DNA of 64,000 bases from Aeromonas diversa CDC 2478-85 (GCF_000819805.1 NZ_CDCE01000029.1:126833-190832), one strand, 5' to 3'; shown: positions 15,851 through 23,893, numbered from the stretch's first letter. The notes: generated from the sequence alone by a model not told the origin. A program made the numbers and translations.

Positions 15851-16330
15851 TCATGACCCGGAATCGCCTTGTTGCGCCATCATCAGGATCGGATCCATGC
15901 GCCGTGCCTGCCAGTAGTGCCGCTTCCAGTAGACGTTGTCGAGGCGCGAGCGGATCACTCCCTTGCTGGTGGAGGCGTGGATAAATTCACCGCCACCGGT
16001 ATAGACACCCACATGGTACTGACTCCAGCCGGTCTTGAAGAAGACCAGATCGCCATGGCGTAGATTCGAGCGAGAGACCGGAACGCCGAGCTCGGCCTGG
16101 GATTCGGTGGTGCGGGGGAGAGGCAGGCCGAGCACCTGACGGTAGGCAAGCTGCGTAAACGCAGAGCAGTCGAGGCCAGTGCGCGAGCTGCCGCCCATGC
16201 GGTAGGGGACGCCACGCCACTCCTGATAGAAGCCTTCAAAGGCAGAGTGTGTTGACACAGGAGGCGGCGGGGGCGGCGTGGACGAGCAAGCGGCCAGCAG
16301 CATCAGGGTTGAGAGAAGAAGGTATCGCAT
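15851..16330 (-). CDS. NlpC/P60 family lipoprotein (cell-wall endopeptidase)
   Basis: This 159-residue outer-membrane lipoprotein has signal peptide MRYLLLSTLMLLAAC with lipidated Cys15, a proline run, and an NlpC/P60 cysteine-peptidase domain. The catalytic triad is visible as Cys55 (TGLDCSAF), His106 (QYHVGVYTG) and His118 (FIHAS). It resembles E. coli NlpC and MepS, which cut D-Glu-mDAP links in peptidoglycan. The start at 16330 is chosen because it gives the lipoprotein signal directly; an upstream ATG (16384) would add 18 charged residues. It is a single gene between tRNA-Tyr and an uncharacterised gene. Confidence 0.92.
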   Translation of the reverse strand: MRYLLLSTLMLLAACSSTPPPPPPVSTHSAFEGFYQEWRGVPYRMGGSSRTGLDCSAFTQLAYRQVLGLPLPRTTESQAELGVPVSRSNLRHGDLVFFKTGWSQYHVGVYTGGGEFIHASTSKGVIRSRLDNVYWKRHYWQARRMDPILMMAQQGDSGS

Positions 16331-16409
16331 CGGCGTCTCCGCAAGATCCTTATCCCGTCGAGTGTAAGGCAGGGCGGTATTCAAAGAAAACCCGATGCGG
16401 CAGGACGAT

Positions 16410-16802
16410 TCAGTCGTGCAACAGAATTGCCCCTTCCTGATGCCATCCGTGGGGCAGGGTGGTGGGCAGCTCTCCCAGTGCGAGCAGGGGGGAGGCGGGT
16501 TTAAGCAGGCGGGAGAGGGCCTTCAGATCGGCCTGCCAGTGATGCCGATCGCCGACTCGGCACACCCCGTCGAAGGGAACGACCGAGCTCATACGATGCA
16601 AGGGGACGGCCCGTACCGGCACGCCGCCCCGGGCGGATGCCGCCATGGCGGCCGGGATGTCATCGCAGCAGGCACTGACCACCATACCGGCCTCGCGCAG
16701 GGCGCTGCAAAGGTGGCCATCATCGCCGCTGATCAACACATGGGCTCCCGGGGTGAGCCGGGTGAGCAGGGGGGCCAGCTCAATCTGGTCCTGATGGGTC
16801 AT
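16410..16802 (-). CDS. uncharacterised protein, possibly a degenerate methyltransferase fold
   Basis: This 130-residue protein is not recognised as a named family. The opening LAPLLTRLTPGAHVLISGDDGHLCSALREAG is reminiscent of motif I of SAM-dependent methyltransferases (VLISGDDG in place of VLDxGxGxG), followed by a short core ending in LLKPASPLLALGEL. It is too short for a complete methyltransferase and lacks the Gly-rich loop. It could be a remnant of an RsmC-like N-terminal domain or an independent small protein. It has no membrane segments and lies alone between the NlpC-like gene and tRNA-Arg. Confidence 0.55.
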   Translation of the reverse strand: MTHQDQIELAPLLTRLTPGAHVLISGDDGHLCSALREAGMVVSACCDDIPAAMAASARGGVPVRAVPLHRMSSVVPFDGVCRVGDRHHWQADLKALSRLLKPASPLLALGELPTTLPHGWHQEGAILLHD

Positions 16803-16923
16803 GGGATTAGCCCTCCCGTCGTAAGATGGGCAACAACAACAGCGGCAACATGGGTGGCACCAGCCTCGTTACTGAGAGTGTAACGGGTACCGCCTCGCCC
16901 TGTGGGCCATGGAGGCCGTAAAG

Positions 16924-16962
16924 ATCAAGGGGTTAGCACCATGACGATGCTAACCCCTTGAT
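16924..16962 (-). terminator. strong hairpin after tRNA-Arg
   Basis: A 15-base stem (ATCAAGGGGTTAGCA with TGCTAACCCCTTGAT) closes a nine-base loop directly downstream of tRNA-Arg on the minus strand. It has no long T-run, so it may act as a terminator or a processing stop. Confidence 0.6.
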
Positions 16963-16967
16963 ATAAA

Positions 16968-17044
16968 TGGCGCTCCCGACAGGAGTCGAACCTGTGGCCT
17001 GTCCCTTAGGAGGGGACCGCTCTATCCTACTGAGCTACGGGAGC
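16968..17044 (-). tRNA. tRNA-Arg(CCT)
   Basis: This 77-base gene includes the encoded CCA. Acceptor GCTCCCG pairs with CGGGAGC, the anticodon stem-loop is GTCCC-CTCCTAA-GGGAC with CCT anticodon reading AGG, and the T-arm contains GGTTCGACTCC. Confidence 0.96.
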
Positions 17045-17058
17045 TGCGCGTGGGCGGC

Positions 17059-17064
17059 ATTATA
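17059..17064 (-). promoter_or_regulatory. -10 element of tRNA-Arg promoter
   Basis: A perfect TATAAT on the minus strand lies 15 bases upstream of the mature tRNA-Arg 5' end, with a weak TTTAAT -35 sixteen bases further upstream and a GC-rich discriminator. Confidence 0.55.
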
Positions 17065-17096
17065 CAGCAAGATGATCGTAATTAAAGCCTTGATTT

Positions 17097-18248
17097 CTAT
17101 TCCAATATGGCGAAGTCACCGATCTGGATATTAAATGGCTCGTAGCGGCTCTGGGTACGCAAGATGGCGCCATCATCGAATACCTGAACCACCTCAAAGA
17201 GGCCGGTGGCCGGGTTACGCAGGGCCCGGGCATCGCCATACGCATCTACAAAGTCGGCCCTGTGCTGGATGCGGAACTGGTCCCCTAGCTTGACCCCGTT
17301 GCGCCGCCCCAGATTGATGTGAGGACCCCGTTCGTTCTGGGCGATGATCCGGGCCATCACGGGGGCACAGGTGAGCTCGCCCGCCACATCCTGGGCGGCC
17401 CGCTCAAGCAGGTGGTCGACCTCCTGGCCATAGCTCGAGCTCCAGAAACGGCTGTCAGTGGTCCCCACCTGCTCGCGCTTGTCAAAGGTCCACAGGGCGG
17501 CCCCCTCATAGGACTTGCGGCTGAGCATGGCGCCGTTGATGCCGTCAAAGAGATAGAGCTGGAGGCGGAAGTGGCGCAGGGGATCTTCATACCAGGAGGT
17601 GAGGGCGTTACCCTGGCTCTCGACCGAGACGTCGTCGATGCTGCCCAGCAGCAGATACTGACTGTCGGTACGCTGGCTCAGCGCCTTGATCTCTTCCATA
17701 TAGCTGCGATCCCCCTGCTGTAGATAGAGGGGATCGATGCGCAGGTTTTCATCGAGCCAGCGCCGTGCCACCAGTGCCTTGTCGTTGTCGGCGATCTTCT
17801 CGAACAGACGGCGTGACACCGAAGGGGGCAGATCGTTGAGGGCGCCATAGCTGGCCTGATCGGGGTTACGCAGGCGCAGACGCACCAGCGTCAGATCCTT
17901 GGCGTAGCGCTGGGAGGGGCAGAGCTGACGCTCGGCACGAATATCGGCCCGCAGCGTGATGAACATGCGATTGTTGCGTACCTCTTCACGCAACAGCTGA
18001 TATTGGCGGATCTCGCCCCCGGAGCGAACCTGAAAGCGATCCTGCCTTATGCTGCCATTTTCCAGCCGCTGCAGACTGGAGACAGAGGCGCCGCTGTCGA
18101 GCAAGGCCTGGCGCAGGGCATCCCGGGTGGCCTGCTCGCGGGCATAGGCTTCATCGCCACCCGTGATGGCGGCACTCCCCCTGGCCTGGATCCAGGCGGC
18201 CTGGGCAGGGAGGGCGAGCAGCAGGGCGAGCAACAGGGGGCATTTCAT
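17097..18248 (-). CDS. flgT: flagellar assembly protein FlgT
   Basis: This 383-residue periplasmic protein has a clear signal peptide (MKCPLLLALLLALPAQA, cut near residue 17). It matches FlgT, which forms the H-ring around the LP-ring of sodium-driven polar flagella in Vibrio and Aeromonas and is needed to hold MotX/MotY. The N-terminal domain holds ARGSAAITGGDEAYAREQAT, the middle domain HFRLQLYLFDGINGAMLSRK, and the C-terminal domain GRRNGVKLGDQFRIQHRADF. It is divergent from flgO and flgP, its usual partners, with about 180 bases of intergenic space. Confidence 0.9.
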   Translation of the reverse strand: MKCPLLLALLLALPAQAAWIQARGSAAITGGDEAYAREQATRDALRQALLDSGASVSSLQRLENGSIRQDRFQVRSGGEIRQYQLLREEVRNNRMFITLRADIRAERQLCPSQRYAKDLTLVRLRLRNPDQASYGALNDLPPSVSRRLFEKIADNDKALVARRWLDENLRIDPLYLQQGDRSYMEEIKALSQRTDSQYLLLGSIDDVSVESQGNALTSWYEDPLRHFRLQLYLFDGINGAMLSRKSYEGAALWTFDKREQVGTTDSRFWSSSYGQEVDHLLERAAQDVAGELTCAPVMARIIAQNERGPHINLGRRNGVKLGDQFRIQHRADFVDAYGDARALRNPATGLFEVVQVFDDGAILRTQSRYEPFNIQIGDFAILE

Positions 18249-18375
18249 GGCAATAACCTTTGCTTGGGAATGGGGACTTCGGCGCCGTCAATCCGACGGA
18301 GGCGAAGCGAGCTATCCCTCTGCTTAGCAAGAATCATGCAAAAATCCCACTCTCTTTGCCAATCATGAAATGAAC

Positions 18376-18402
18376 TCAAGGGTTGGCGCCGTGCGCCGAT
18401 AA
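18376..18402 (+). promoter_or_regulatory. FliA (sigma-28) type promoter of flgO
   Basis: A -10 element GCCGATAA (18395-18402) matches the FliA consensus at all eight positions. Eleven bases upstream TCAAGGGT (18376-18383) matches TAAAGTTT at five of eight. The spacing is exactly that of the consensus and it lies 31 bases before the chosen flgO start. Confidence 0.65.
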
Positions 18403-18432
18403 CCGGGCATGACCTCTTTCAGGATGATGTTC

Positions 18433-19053
18433 ATGAAGCGTGTGATGATGACGGCCCTGCTCTGCATGAGCCTGCTCGGCTGCTCGGCAGATCCTATCGA
18501 TCGGGCGGTGGGCGATCCCCGCCAGGCGGCGCCGGGTATGGAGCTCAACTGGCTGACGGCGCGCATGGCCGATCAGATGATGGAAAAACGCTCTCCCTCG
18601 ACCCTGACCGAGCCCATTGCCGTGGCCTCCTTCGTCGATCTCGACACGTTGCAGGACACCAACTGGATGGGGCAGCAGTTGCAAGAGAGCTTTATTCATG
18701 AGCTCAACCGGCGTGGCGAGGTGGTGGTGGACTTCAAGCTGACCGGTGCCATCAAGGTTACCCCCCAGGGGGACTTCGTCCTCAGTCGCAACTACAAAGA
18801 TCTGGCGAGTCGCCTGCCCATCTCCCGCATTCTGGTAGGGACCTTCAGCCGTAACAAGCAAGGGGTACTGGTCAATGCCCGCATCATCGACATGCGGACC
18901 AAGATGGTCGAAACCACGGCGCAGAACCTGATCCCTCAAGCCTACCTGAATGGTGCCGGCAACTCCTTCGGCCGGGCCTCTCCAAACCGGGGTTATGTCT
19001 ATCGCAGCAATATCGTCGGCCCGAGTGGGCGGTTGGTCAATCCTGTCTATTGA
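18433..19053 (+). CDS. flgO: flagellar outer-membrane lipoprotein FlgO
   Basis: This 206-residue lipoprotein has signal MKRVMMTALLCMSLLGC with lipidated Cys17. The FlgO domain follows with EPIAVASFVDLDTLQDTNWM, LQESFIHELNRRGEVVVDFK and SRILVGTFSRNKQGVLVNAR. FlgO is an outer-membrane protein needed for flagellar stability and motility in Vibrio. Several ATGs are clustered (18409, 18424, 18427, 18433). I chose 18433 because AGGA lies eight bases upstream and because a FliA promoter would start transcription near 18410, leaving no ribosome site for the first ATG. It is followed ten bases later by flgP. Confidence 0.88.
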   Translation: MKRVMMTALLCMSLLGCSADPIDRAVGDPRQAAPGMELNWLTARMADQMMEKRSPSTLTEPIAVASFVDLDTLQDTNWMGQQLQESFIHELNRRGEVVVDFKLTGAIKVTPQGDFVLSRNYKDLASRLPISRILVGTFSRNKQGVLVNARIIDMRTKMVETTAQNLIPQAYLNGAGNSFGRASPNRGYVYRSNIVGPSGRLVNPVY

Positions 19054-19063
19054 GGAGATGGTC

Positions 19064-19483
19064 ATGAGAATGTTTTGGATCCTGTTGGGGGCCCTCCTGC
19101 TGACCGGTTGCAGCGGCAACCGGGTGGTGGATTATTCCAATCAGAAGCCGGACGATTTTCCGGTGATCCGGGCCGTCGGTTATGCGGTGATCAGCATTCA
19201 GCCCGGGCCGAGCCAGGATGAGAAGATGCTGCAGGCGATCCGCGCCTCCAAGATGGATGCCTATCGGGAGTTGGCCGAGTCGCTCAATGGTCAGCAGGTG
19301 GTGGGGCGCTCCAGCTATAAGGATCTCACCCAGGCCTCTAACTCCCTCGATGTCTCGGTGGAGGGGATCGTGCGCGGTGCCAGGGTGGTACGCAGCTACC
19401 CCAACGGCAACACCTATGCCACCGAGATGGAGCTCGATACCCGAGATCTCTACAACATCAATCAGCTGGCCTATGGCTACTGA
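19064..19483 (+). CDS. flgP: flagellar lipoprotein FlgP
   Basis: This 139-residue lipoprotein (MRMFWILLGALLLTGC, Cys16) belongs to the LPP20 family. The body includes FPVIRAVGYAVISIQPGPSQ, ASKMDAYRELAESLNGQQVV and a C-terminal TEMELDTRDLYNINQLAYGY. FlgP is an outer-membrane component of polar sheathed flagella and in Campylobacter forms basal disks. The ATG at 19064 follows GAGGAG at good distance. It forms an operon with flgO and is closed by a hairpin terminator shared with pheA. Confidence 0.88.
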   Translation: MRMFWILLGALLLTGCSGNRVVDYSNQKPDDFPVIRAVGYAVISIQPGPSQDEKMLQAIRASKMDAYRELAESLNGQQVVGRSSYKDLTQASNSLDVSVEGIVRGARVVRSYPNGNTYATEMELDTRDLYNINQLAYGY

Positions 19484-19498
19484 GGGAGACGGATAAAG

Positions 19499-19530
19499 AA
19501 AGAGGCGGGGTGACCCGCCTCTTTCTATTT
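19499..19530. terminator. bidirectional terminator (flgP / pheA)
   Basis: AAAGAGGCGGG pairs with CCCGCCTCTTT around GTGA, followed by TCTATTTT on the plus strand and preceded by A residues that give a T-run on the minus strand. Confidence 0.85.
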
Positions 19531-19533
19531 TGT

Positions 19534-20706
19534 TTACTGCCCCAGCAGCACGGGGGGCACATCGGTCGGTTTGACGTCTTCACTCGGGTAGCAGCCGAGC
19601 ACCTTGATGTGGCGGGTGATCTTGGTCAGCTCGACCAGGGCGGCCTGCATCTGGGGGGTTTGCAGATTGGCCGAGACATCCAGATAGAACATCTCCTCCC
19701 AAGGATTACCCTGCACCGGGCGGGACTCGAGCTTGGTCATGTTGATCTGATGGCTGCGCAGTACCAGTAGCGCCTCGACCAGGGAGCCCGCCTGTTGGGA
19801 GGTGGACATGATGAGGGTGGTCTTGGCCGGGATCTGGGGGGCTACCTCGATGGGCTTGCGGGCAACCACGATGAAGCGGCTGTAGTTCTCTTTCTGGTTC
19901 GCCATGTTGGTGGCGACCACTGACAGGCCGTAGAGCTCGCCGCCGGCGGCACTGCCGATGGCCGCCGCTTCGGGGCTCGCCAGCTCACGCACCTTCATCA
20001 TGGCGCTGGAGGAGGAGTCGCAGATCTCGTGGCGCACCCCCTCCAGCTTGCCCAGATAATGGGAGCACTGCTGGAATACCTGGGGATGGGCGTAGAGGGT
20101 CTTGATCCGCACCAGCTCGGTCGGCACCGCGGTGAGGATGCAGTGCTCTATGGGGTAAGTGAGCTCGCCGACGATGGAGAGGTTGGTGTGCTGCATCACG
20201 TCGTAGACCTCGTTGATGGAGCCCGAACTGGTGTTCTCGATGGGCAGCACTCCGTAGGCGGCCTGCCCCGATTCCACCGCATCGATCACCTCGCGAAAGT
20301 TGTGACAGTTGACCTCGATGACCTGATCCTTGTAACGGGCGAGATAGCGGCGAGCGGCCAGACTGGAGTAGGAACCGCGCGGGCCCAGATAGGCGACGCT
20401 GGTCATGGGCTCTTGCTGGCTCGGGTTGAGCAGCCCTTGCAGGTAGGCCTGCTGGGAGAGCACCGAGTCTTCGATGATGGTGTGGTAAATGCGGGTCACG
20501 TACTGGGCATCGAGGCCGAGCGGGCGCCCCTTCTGGATCAGATTGACCAGCAGATCTTGTTCGCGCTGGTGGTCCCGAATGGGGCGTGGGTTGGCCTGCT
20601 TGGCCTTGGCCACCTCTATGCTGAGGCTCTTGCGCCGCGCCAGCAGGGCCAGCAGCTCTGTGTCGAGTTGGGTGATCTCTTCTCTGATGTGCTCGAGCAA
20701 TGCCAT
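19534..20706 (-). CDS. pheA: chorismate mutase / prephenate dehydratase
   Basis: This 390-residue bifunctional enzyme catalyses the first two committed steps from chorismate to phenylpyruvate. The AroQ-type chorismate mutase occupies residues 1-90 (IREEITQLDTELLALLARRK), the prephenate dehydratase follows (VAYLGPRGSYSSLAARRYLA; ENTSSGSINEVYDV), and the ACT regulatory domain is C-terminal (ESRPVQGNPWEEMFYLDVSA, the ESRP motif that binds Phe). The start at 20706 has AGGGAA upstream and matches E. coli PheA length; an ATG at 20733 sits directly after the attenuator T-run. It is controlled by the pheL attenuator upstream. Confidence 0.95.
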   Translation of the reverse strand: MALLEHIREEITQLDTELLALLARRKSLSIEVAKAKQANPRPIRDHQREQDLLVNLIQKGRPLGLDAQYVTRIYHTIIEDSVLSQQAYLQGLLNPSQQEPMTSVAYLGPRGSYSSLAARRYLARYKDQVIEVNCHNFREVIDAVESGQAAYGVLPIENTSSGSINEVYDVMQHTNLSIVGELTYPIEHCILTAVPTELVRIKTLYAHPQVFQQCSHYLGKLEGVRHEICDSSSSAMMKVRELASPEAAAIGSAAGGELYGLSVVATNMANQKENYSRFIVVARKPIEVAPQIPAKTTLIMSTSQQAGSLVEALLVLRSHQINMTKLESRPVQGNPWEEMFYLDVSANLQTPQMQAALVELTKITRHIKVLGCYPSEDVKPTDVPPVLLGQ

Positions 20707-20741
20707 TGATTGTTCCCTGTAATGTGCCGCCATGGGCTTAT

Positions 20742-20770
20742 AAAAAACAGAGCCTCCGCGGGGGAGGCTC
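20742..20770 (-). terminator. pheA attenuator (intrinsic terminator)
   Basis: On the minus strand GAGCCTCC pairs with GGAGGCTC around a short CG-rich loop and is followed by a T-run (positions 20742-20747). It sits between pheL and pheA as a classical attenuator. Confidence 0.9.
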
Positions 20771-20811
20771 GATTCGTCTTTGGTCTCGTTAGCAACGACG
20801 CGCAGCCACCC

Positions 20812-20862
20812 TCAGTCAGGCTGAGTAAAAAAGAAGAAACCAAAGAGGAATAGGGTCTGCAT
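20812..20862 (-). CDS. pheL: pheA operon leader peptide PheL
   Basis: This 16-residue peptide, MQTLFLFGFFFFTQPD, contains six phenylalanines (residues 5, 7 and 9-12), and GGGAG lies upstream of the ATG. Ribosome stalling at Phe codons when charged tRNA-Phe is scarce should prevent formation of the terminator at 20742-20770, as in E. coli pheA. The length is close to E. coli PheL. Confidence 0.9.
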   Translation of the reverse strand: MQTLFLFGFFFFTQPD

Positions 20863-21036
20863 GGGGAGGTCTCCCTGTCGTCAATGTCCTAACCATTAAG
20901 GGATTTGCCGGTTGCTTGCAAGTAAAAAATGGCGTGTTCGGCTCAGGGGGGCAGCCGTTTTGCCGATAGTGACACTGGCTCTTGGGGCCCATGCGCGGCA
21001 TCATGGTTGACTGGCGTGACGGTAGGGAGAGGTATC

Positions 21037-21630
21037 ATGGCGTTGATTTTCGATCTGGGGCGGGTGATCGTCAGTTGGGAGCCCGAGCGCATAGTGAGTA
21101 GGGTGCGAGGTCCGGAAGGCGCCGCCGAGCTGGCCCGCGTGCTGTTCGATCATCCCGACTGGCTGGAGGTGGACCGGGGGACCCTCTCCCTGCACACCAT
21201 GGCCCGCCGCGCCGAGGCACGAACCGGCCTCTCCATGGCCGAGAATCTGGCCATACTGGAGGCCGTGCCCCCCTCCCTGGTGCCCGATCCCGCCATGCTC
21301 TCCCTGCTGGCCGAGCTGCATGCCCGGGGTCATGCCCTCTATGCCCTCTCCAACATGGGGCACGCCAGCATCGACTATCTCGAGCAGCACTGCGACTTCT
21401 GGCGTTTCTTCAAGGCTAAGGTGGTCTCGGCCCGGGTGCGTATGATGAAGCCCGAGCCTGACATCTATCGCTATCTGCTGGTGGCTCACGACCTGAAGGC
21501 TCAAGATTGCCTCTTTATCGATGACAGTGCCGCCAATATCGAGGCGGCGGCCCGAGTGGGGATCCACGGGGTCCTCTTCACTGGGCCGACCCAGTGCCGC
21601 AGCGAGCTGCAGGCGCTCGGCCAGCTGTAA
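21037..21630 (+). CDS. HAD-family phosphatase (YihX-like)
   Basis: This 197-residue HAD hydrolase of subclass I shows motif I ALIFDLGRVIVSWEP (nucleophile Asp6), motif II in ALSNMGHASID, motif III Lys in RMMKPEPDIYRYL and motif IV FIDDSAANIEAA. The pattern is closest to YihX-type sugar-phosphate phosphatases; substrate is unknown. The usual general-acid Asp two residues after the nucleophile is replaced by Gly (D-L-G), a feature also seen in YihX relatives. The start at 21037 has GGGAGAGG upstream. The LarE-like gene follows after ten bases, so they are likely one transcript. Confidence 0.87.
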   Translation: MALIFDLGRVIVSWEPERIVSRVRGPEGAAELARVLFDHPDWLEVDRGTLSLHTMARRAEARTGLSMAENLAILEAVPPSLVPDPAMLSLLAELHARGHALYALSNMGHASIDYLEQHCDFWRFFKAKVVSARVRMMKPEPDIYRYLLVAHDLKAQDCLFIDDSAANIEAAARVGIHGVLFTGPTQCRSELQALGQL

Positions 21631-21640
21631 GGGAGCCCTC

Positions 21641-22489
21641 ATGTCCGACAATATCGTCTCTCTGAGCCCCGTGCGCGATCAGCTGTTTCTGGCCCGGGAG
21701 CAGCGACTGATGGCGCAGCTTGCGGCCCATCCTCGCCTCATCGTCTCCTTCTCGGGCAGGATGGAGTCCTGTTATGCCATGGAGCTGTGCCGCGCAGCCG
21801 GTGTGTCGGTGCGGGCCTTCACGGTGGACAGCCCCAATCGCAGCCGGCGCGATATCGTCAGGGCCCGGCGCTACTGCGAGCACTATGGTATCGATCAGGT
21901 GCTCCTCAAGAGCGACGAGATGATCTTCTTCGACCATGATGGTCTCGCGACCCAGGCACCGGATCCCATTCGCTGGTTGAGTCGGTTTCGTGACGCCCAC
22001 CCGGGGCTGGCGACCATCCCGCTGCTGGTGGCCGCCTCGGTGGAAGATGCCGAGGCCTACCGCGCCCATTTCGGCTCGCCGCCGAACAATACGCTCTGGA
22101 CCTTCGCCGATGAGGGGATGACCACGCGCGATTTTCGTTACGGGTTTCACCAGCGCCAACTGGCCGTCTGGGGGAGCAACGAAACCGGCTGCCTGAGTCT
22201 GCGTTTCTCCAGCGAAGAGGACATGGATGGCGATCGGCTGCGTATGGTCGACATGGCGGAGCAGATCCTGGCCGACATGGGGTTACCGGCGGCGCGGGTC
22301 TTCTTTCATTACCTCTCGGATGGGGAGACCATGCTCGGCCGGGTGCGCGTGGATGAGCGGGAGCTGGCGGTCGCCTTCGATCGGCGAGAGGAGATCCTCG
22401 GCGCCCTGCAGGCGTGCGGGTTCGATCTGGTGACTCTCGATCTGCATCGGATGGGGGCGGGTCTTCCTCTCGAGCAGGTGCAGCCATAG
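21641..22489 (+). CDS. divergent LarE-like PP-loop protein
   Basis: This 282-residue protein looks like LarE, the sulfur transferase that builds the nickel-pincer cofactor. The N-terminal PP-loop position reads SFSGRMESCYA (residues 36-46), where canonical members have SGGxDS. The C-terminal part keeps LarE features: RMVDMAEQILADMGLPAARV and GALQACGFDLVTLDLHRMGAG. Cys184 in ETGCLSLRF aligns, from memory, with the LarE cysteine that donates its sulfur. No larA, larB or larC gene is in the window. Function is therefore uncertain; it may be a paralogue with other chemistry. It is probably co-transcribed with the HAD phosphatase. Confidence 0.65.
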   Translation: MSDNIVSLSPVRDQLFLAREQRLMAQLAAHPRLIVSFSGRMESCYAMELCRAAGVSVRAFTVDSPNRSRRDIVRARRYCEHYGIDQVLLKSDEMIFFDHDGLATQAPDPIRWLSRFRDAHPGLATIPLLVAASVEDAEAYRAHFGSPPNNTLWTFADEGMTTRDFRYGFHQRQLAVWGSNETGCLSLRFSSEEDMDGDRLRMVDMAEQILADMGLPAARVFFHYLSDGETMLGRVRVDERELAVAFDRREEILGALQACGFDLVTLDLHRMGAGLPLEQVQP

Positions 22490-22567
22490 GCAGTGTGATC
22501 CCGGTCGTGGGCAGAGGGACGCGGCGCGATTATACTTGCCACCCTTTGCCCATGATGGAATCACCCG

Positions 22568-23119
22568 ATGAATCGTCTTCTCCCCGCCCTGCTGCTGGCC
22601 CCGACGCTCTGCCTGGCCGCCCCCCTGACTCAGGTCACCCTGCCCGATGGCACCCAGATCCAGCTCAATGACGATCACACCTGGGAGTACCTGGTGGTCA
22701 AACCGGCCGAGCCGGTTGTCGCGACAGGCGCGTCCGCATCCGCTGTGCCGGCCGCCGCTGTGCTGACCGAGCAGGCCAAGGCTCGCCCCGAGCTGTTGAG
22801 CCAGGTGACTCGGGATGGCATCGGCATCGCCCTGAGCGGCATCGAGGGCGATGAGACCCTCACCCTCCACTTTGAGGCGCACAATCAGGGGAGTCGCAAC
22901 GCCATCCTGGTTACCGGCTGGGTGACGCTGTTCGATCAGGAGGGTCGCCAGCTGGTGCGCGAGCCGGCCCGCTTCTGGGTCGCCGAGACCCGCATGCCCG
23001 ATACCTACCTGCGTAAGGGGGAGACCCGTGCCGCCCGTGAGATAGAGCTGCCCCGTCCGGCTGGCCTGAGCGGTAAGCCCCTGGTGCGTGTCGAACTCGA
23101 CGAGGTAGTCTTCCGCTGA
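22568..23119 (+). CDS. DUF3157 family exported protein
   Basis: This 183-residue protein has a signal peptide (MNRLLPALLLAPTLCLA, cut near residue 17) and begins its mature part with LTQVTLPDGTQIQLNDDHTW, a short SH3-like or beta-strand motif typical of DUF3157. The remainder is beta-rich (ETLTLHFEAHNQGSRNAILV). The family is periplasmic and uncharacterised. It is read in the same direction as the LarE-like gene after 78 bases; no clear terminator separates them. Confidence 0.8.
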   Translation: MNRLLPALLLAPTLCLAAPLTQVTLPDGTQIQLNDDHTWEYLVVKPAEPVVATGASASAVPAAAVLTEQAKARPELLSQVTRDGIGIALSGIEGDETLTLHFEAHNQGSRNAILVTGWVTLFDQEGRQLVREPARFWVAETRMPDTYLRKGETRAAREIELPRPAGLSGKPLVRVELDEVVFR

Positions 23120-23254
23120 GACACGGCTGCTTACCGGCGGTAAACATTGCTTACAACTGCAATGCTTCGGTAACAGCTTGCGGTTCGGTCGAGTCGCCGG
23201 GGAGAGGCACAATGGTTTCCGTTCCAATCCATCCTTGAAACGGAGTTTGATACC

Positions 23255-23893
23255 ATGAAGAAGATCACCCTCTCCCTGCTGGCTCTCTCTGCCCTGACAG
23301 CCCACAGTGCCTTCGCGGCCGATGCGTTCAGCTATGCCAAGGGCGCGGCCACCTGGGCACACACCAAGTCCGACTATCTCAAGGACTTGAATTCCCCCCG
23401 TGACAGCGAGTCGACCCGCGATTTTGGCGGCCTGACCCTGGATCTCTCCAAGTCCTTCGCCGGTAACTTCTATGGCCGTCTCGGCAGCGAGTACACCTCT
23501 CGCCAGAACGGTAACGATGGCATGGGCATCTACAACGCCGGTGTTGGTCTGTTTACTCCCCTCAGCACCGGGCTGAATCTCTACGGAGAGATGGGTGCCA
23601 TGGGTTACACCCTGGAGCGCGAGCTGGCCCATGACGTGAAAGGGTGGGATGCGGTCAGTCGCAAGAGTGGCGGCAGCCTGTACGGTGAAGTGGGTCTGCG
23701 TTACGACGTGGGCAATGTGGAGCTCTCAACCGCCTACCGCTACGCCAACATGACCAAGGACATGCACGACTTCAAGGTCGGCGCCGCCTACAAGCTGAGC
23801 CCGGCCTGGGCCCTGACCGCCGACTACACCTACCGTAACTGGGATCTGCAGAAGGGCTCCATCTCCAGCCTGGGCGTAAAATACAGTTTCTGA
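23255..23893 (+). CDS. outer-membrane beta-barrel protein
   Basis: This 212-residue protein has signal peptide MKKITLSLLALSALTAHSAFA and a mature chain of alternating amphipathic strands (NFYGRLGSEYTSR, LSTAYRYANM, ALTADYTYRNWDL) that ends in a terminal Phe (GVKYSF), the signature for BAM-dependent insertion. About eight to ten strands fit the length, like small OmpA/OmpX-type porins or adhesin-type barrels. Function is not predictable. It is a single gene with AACGGAG upstream and a terminator at 23920. Confidence 0.82.
   Translation: MKKITLSLLALSALTAHSAFAADAFSYAKGAATWAHTKSDYLKDLNSPRDSESTRDFGGLTLDLSKSFAGNFYGRLGSEYTSRQNGNDGMGIYNAGVGLFTPLSTGLNLYGEMGAMGYTLERELAHDVKGWDAVSRKSGGSLYGEVGLRYDVGNVELSTAYRYANMTKDMHDFKVGAAYKLSPAWALTADYTYRNWDLQKGSISSLGVKYSF

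Noticed and set aside
15412..15856. Short plus-strand frames with repeated MVEGEGFEPSKAEPSDLQSD-type peptides
   Set aside because: They are translations of the antisense of the three tRNA-Tyr genes, a well-known false gene.
18249..18375. Sigma-54 promoter upstream of flgT
   Set aside because: No GG-N10-GC pair with correct spacing was found on the flgT strand.
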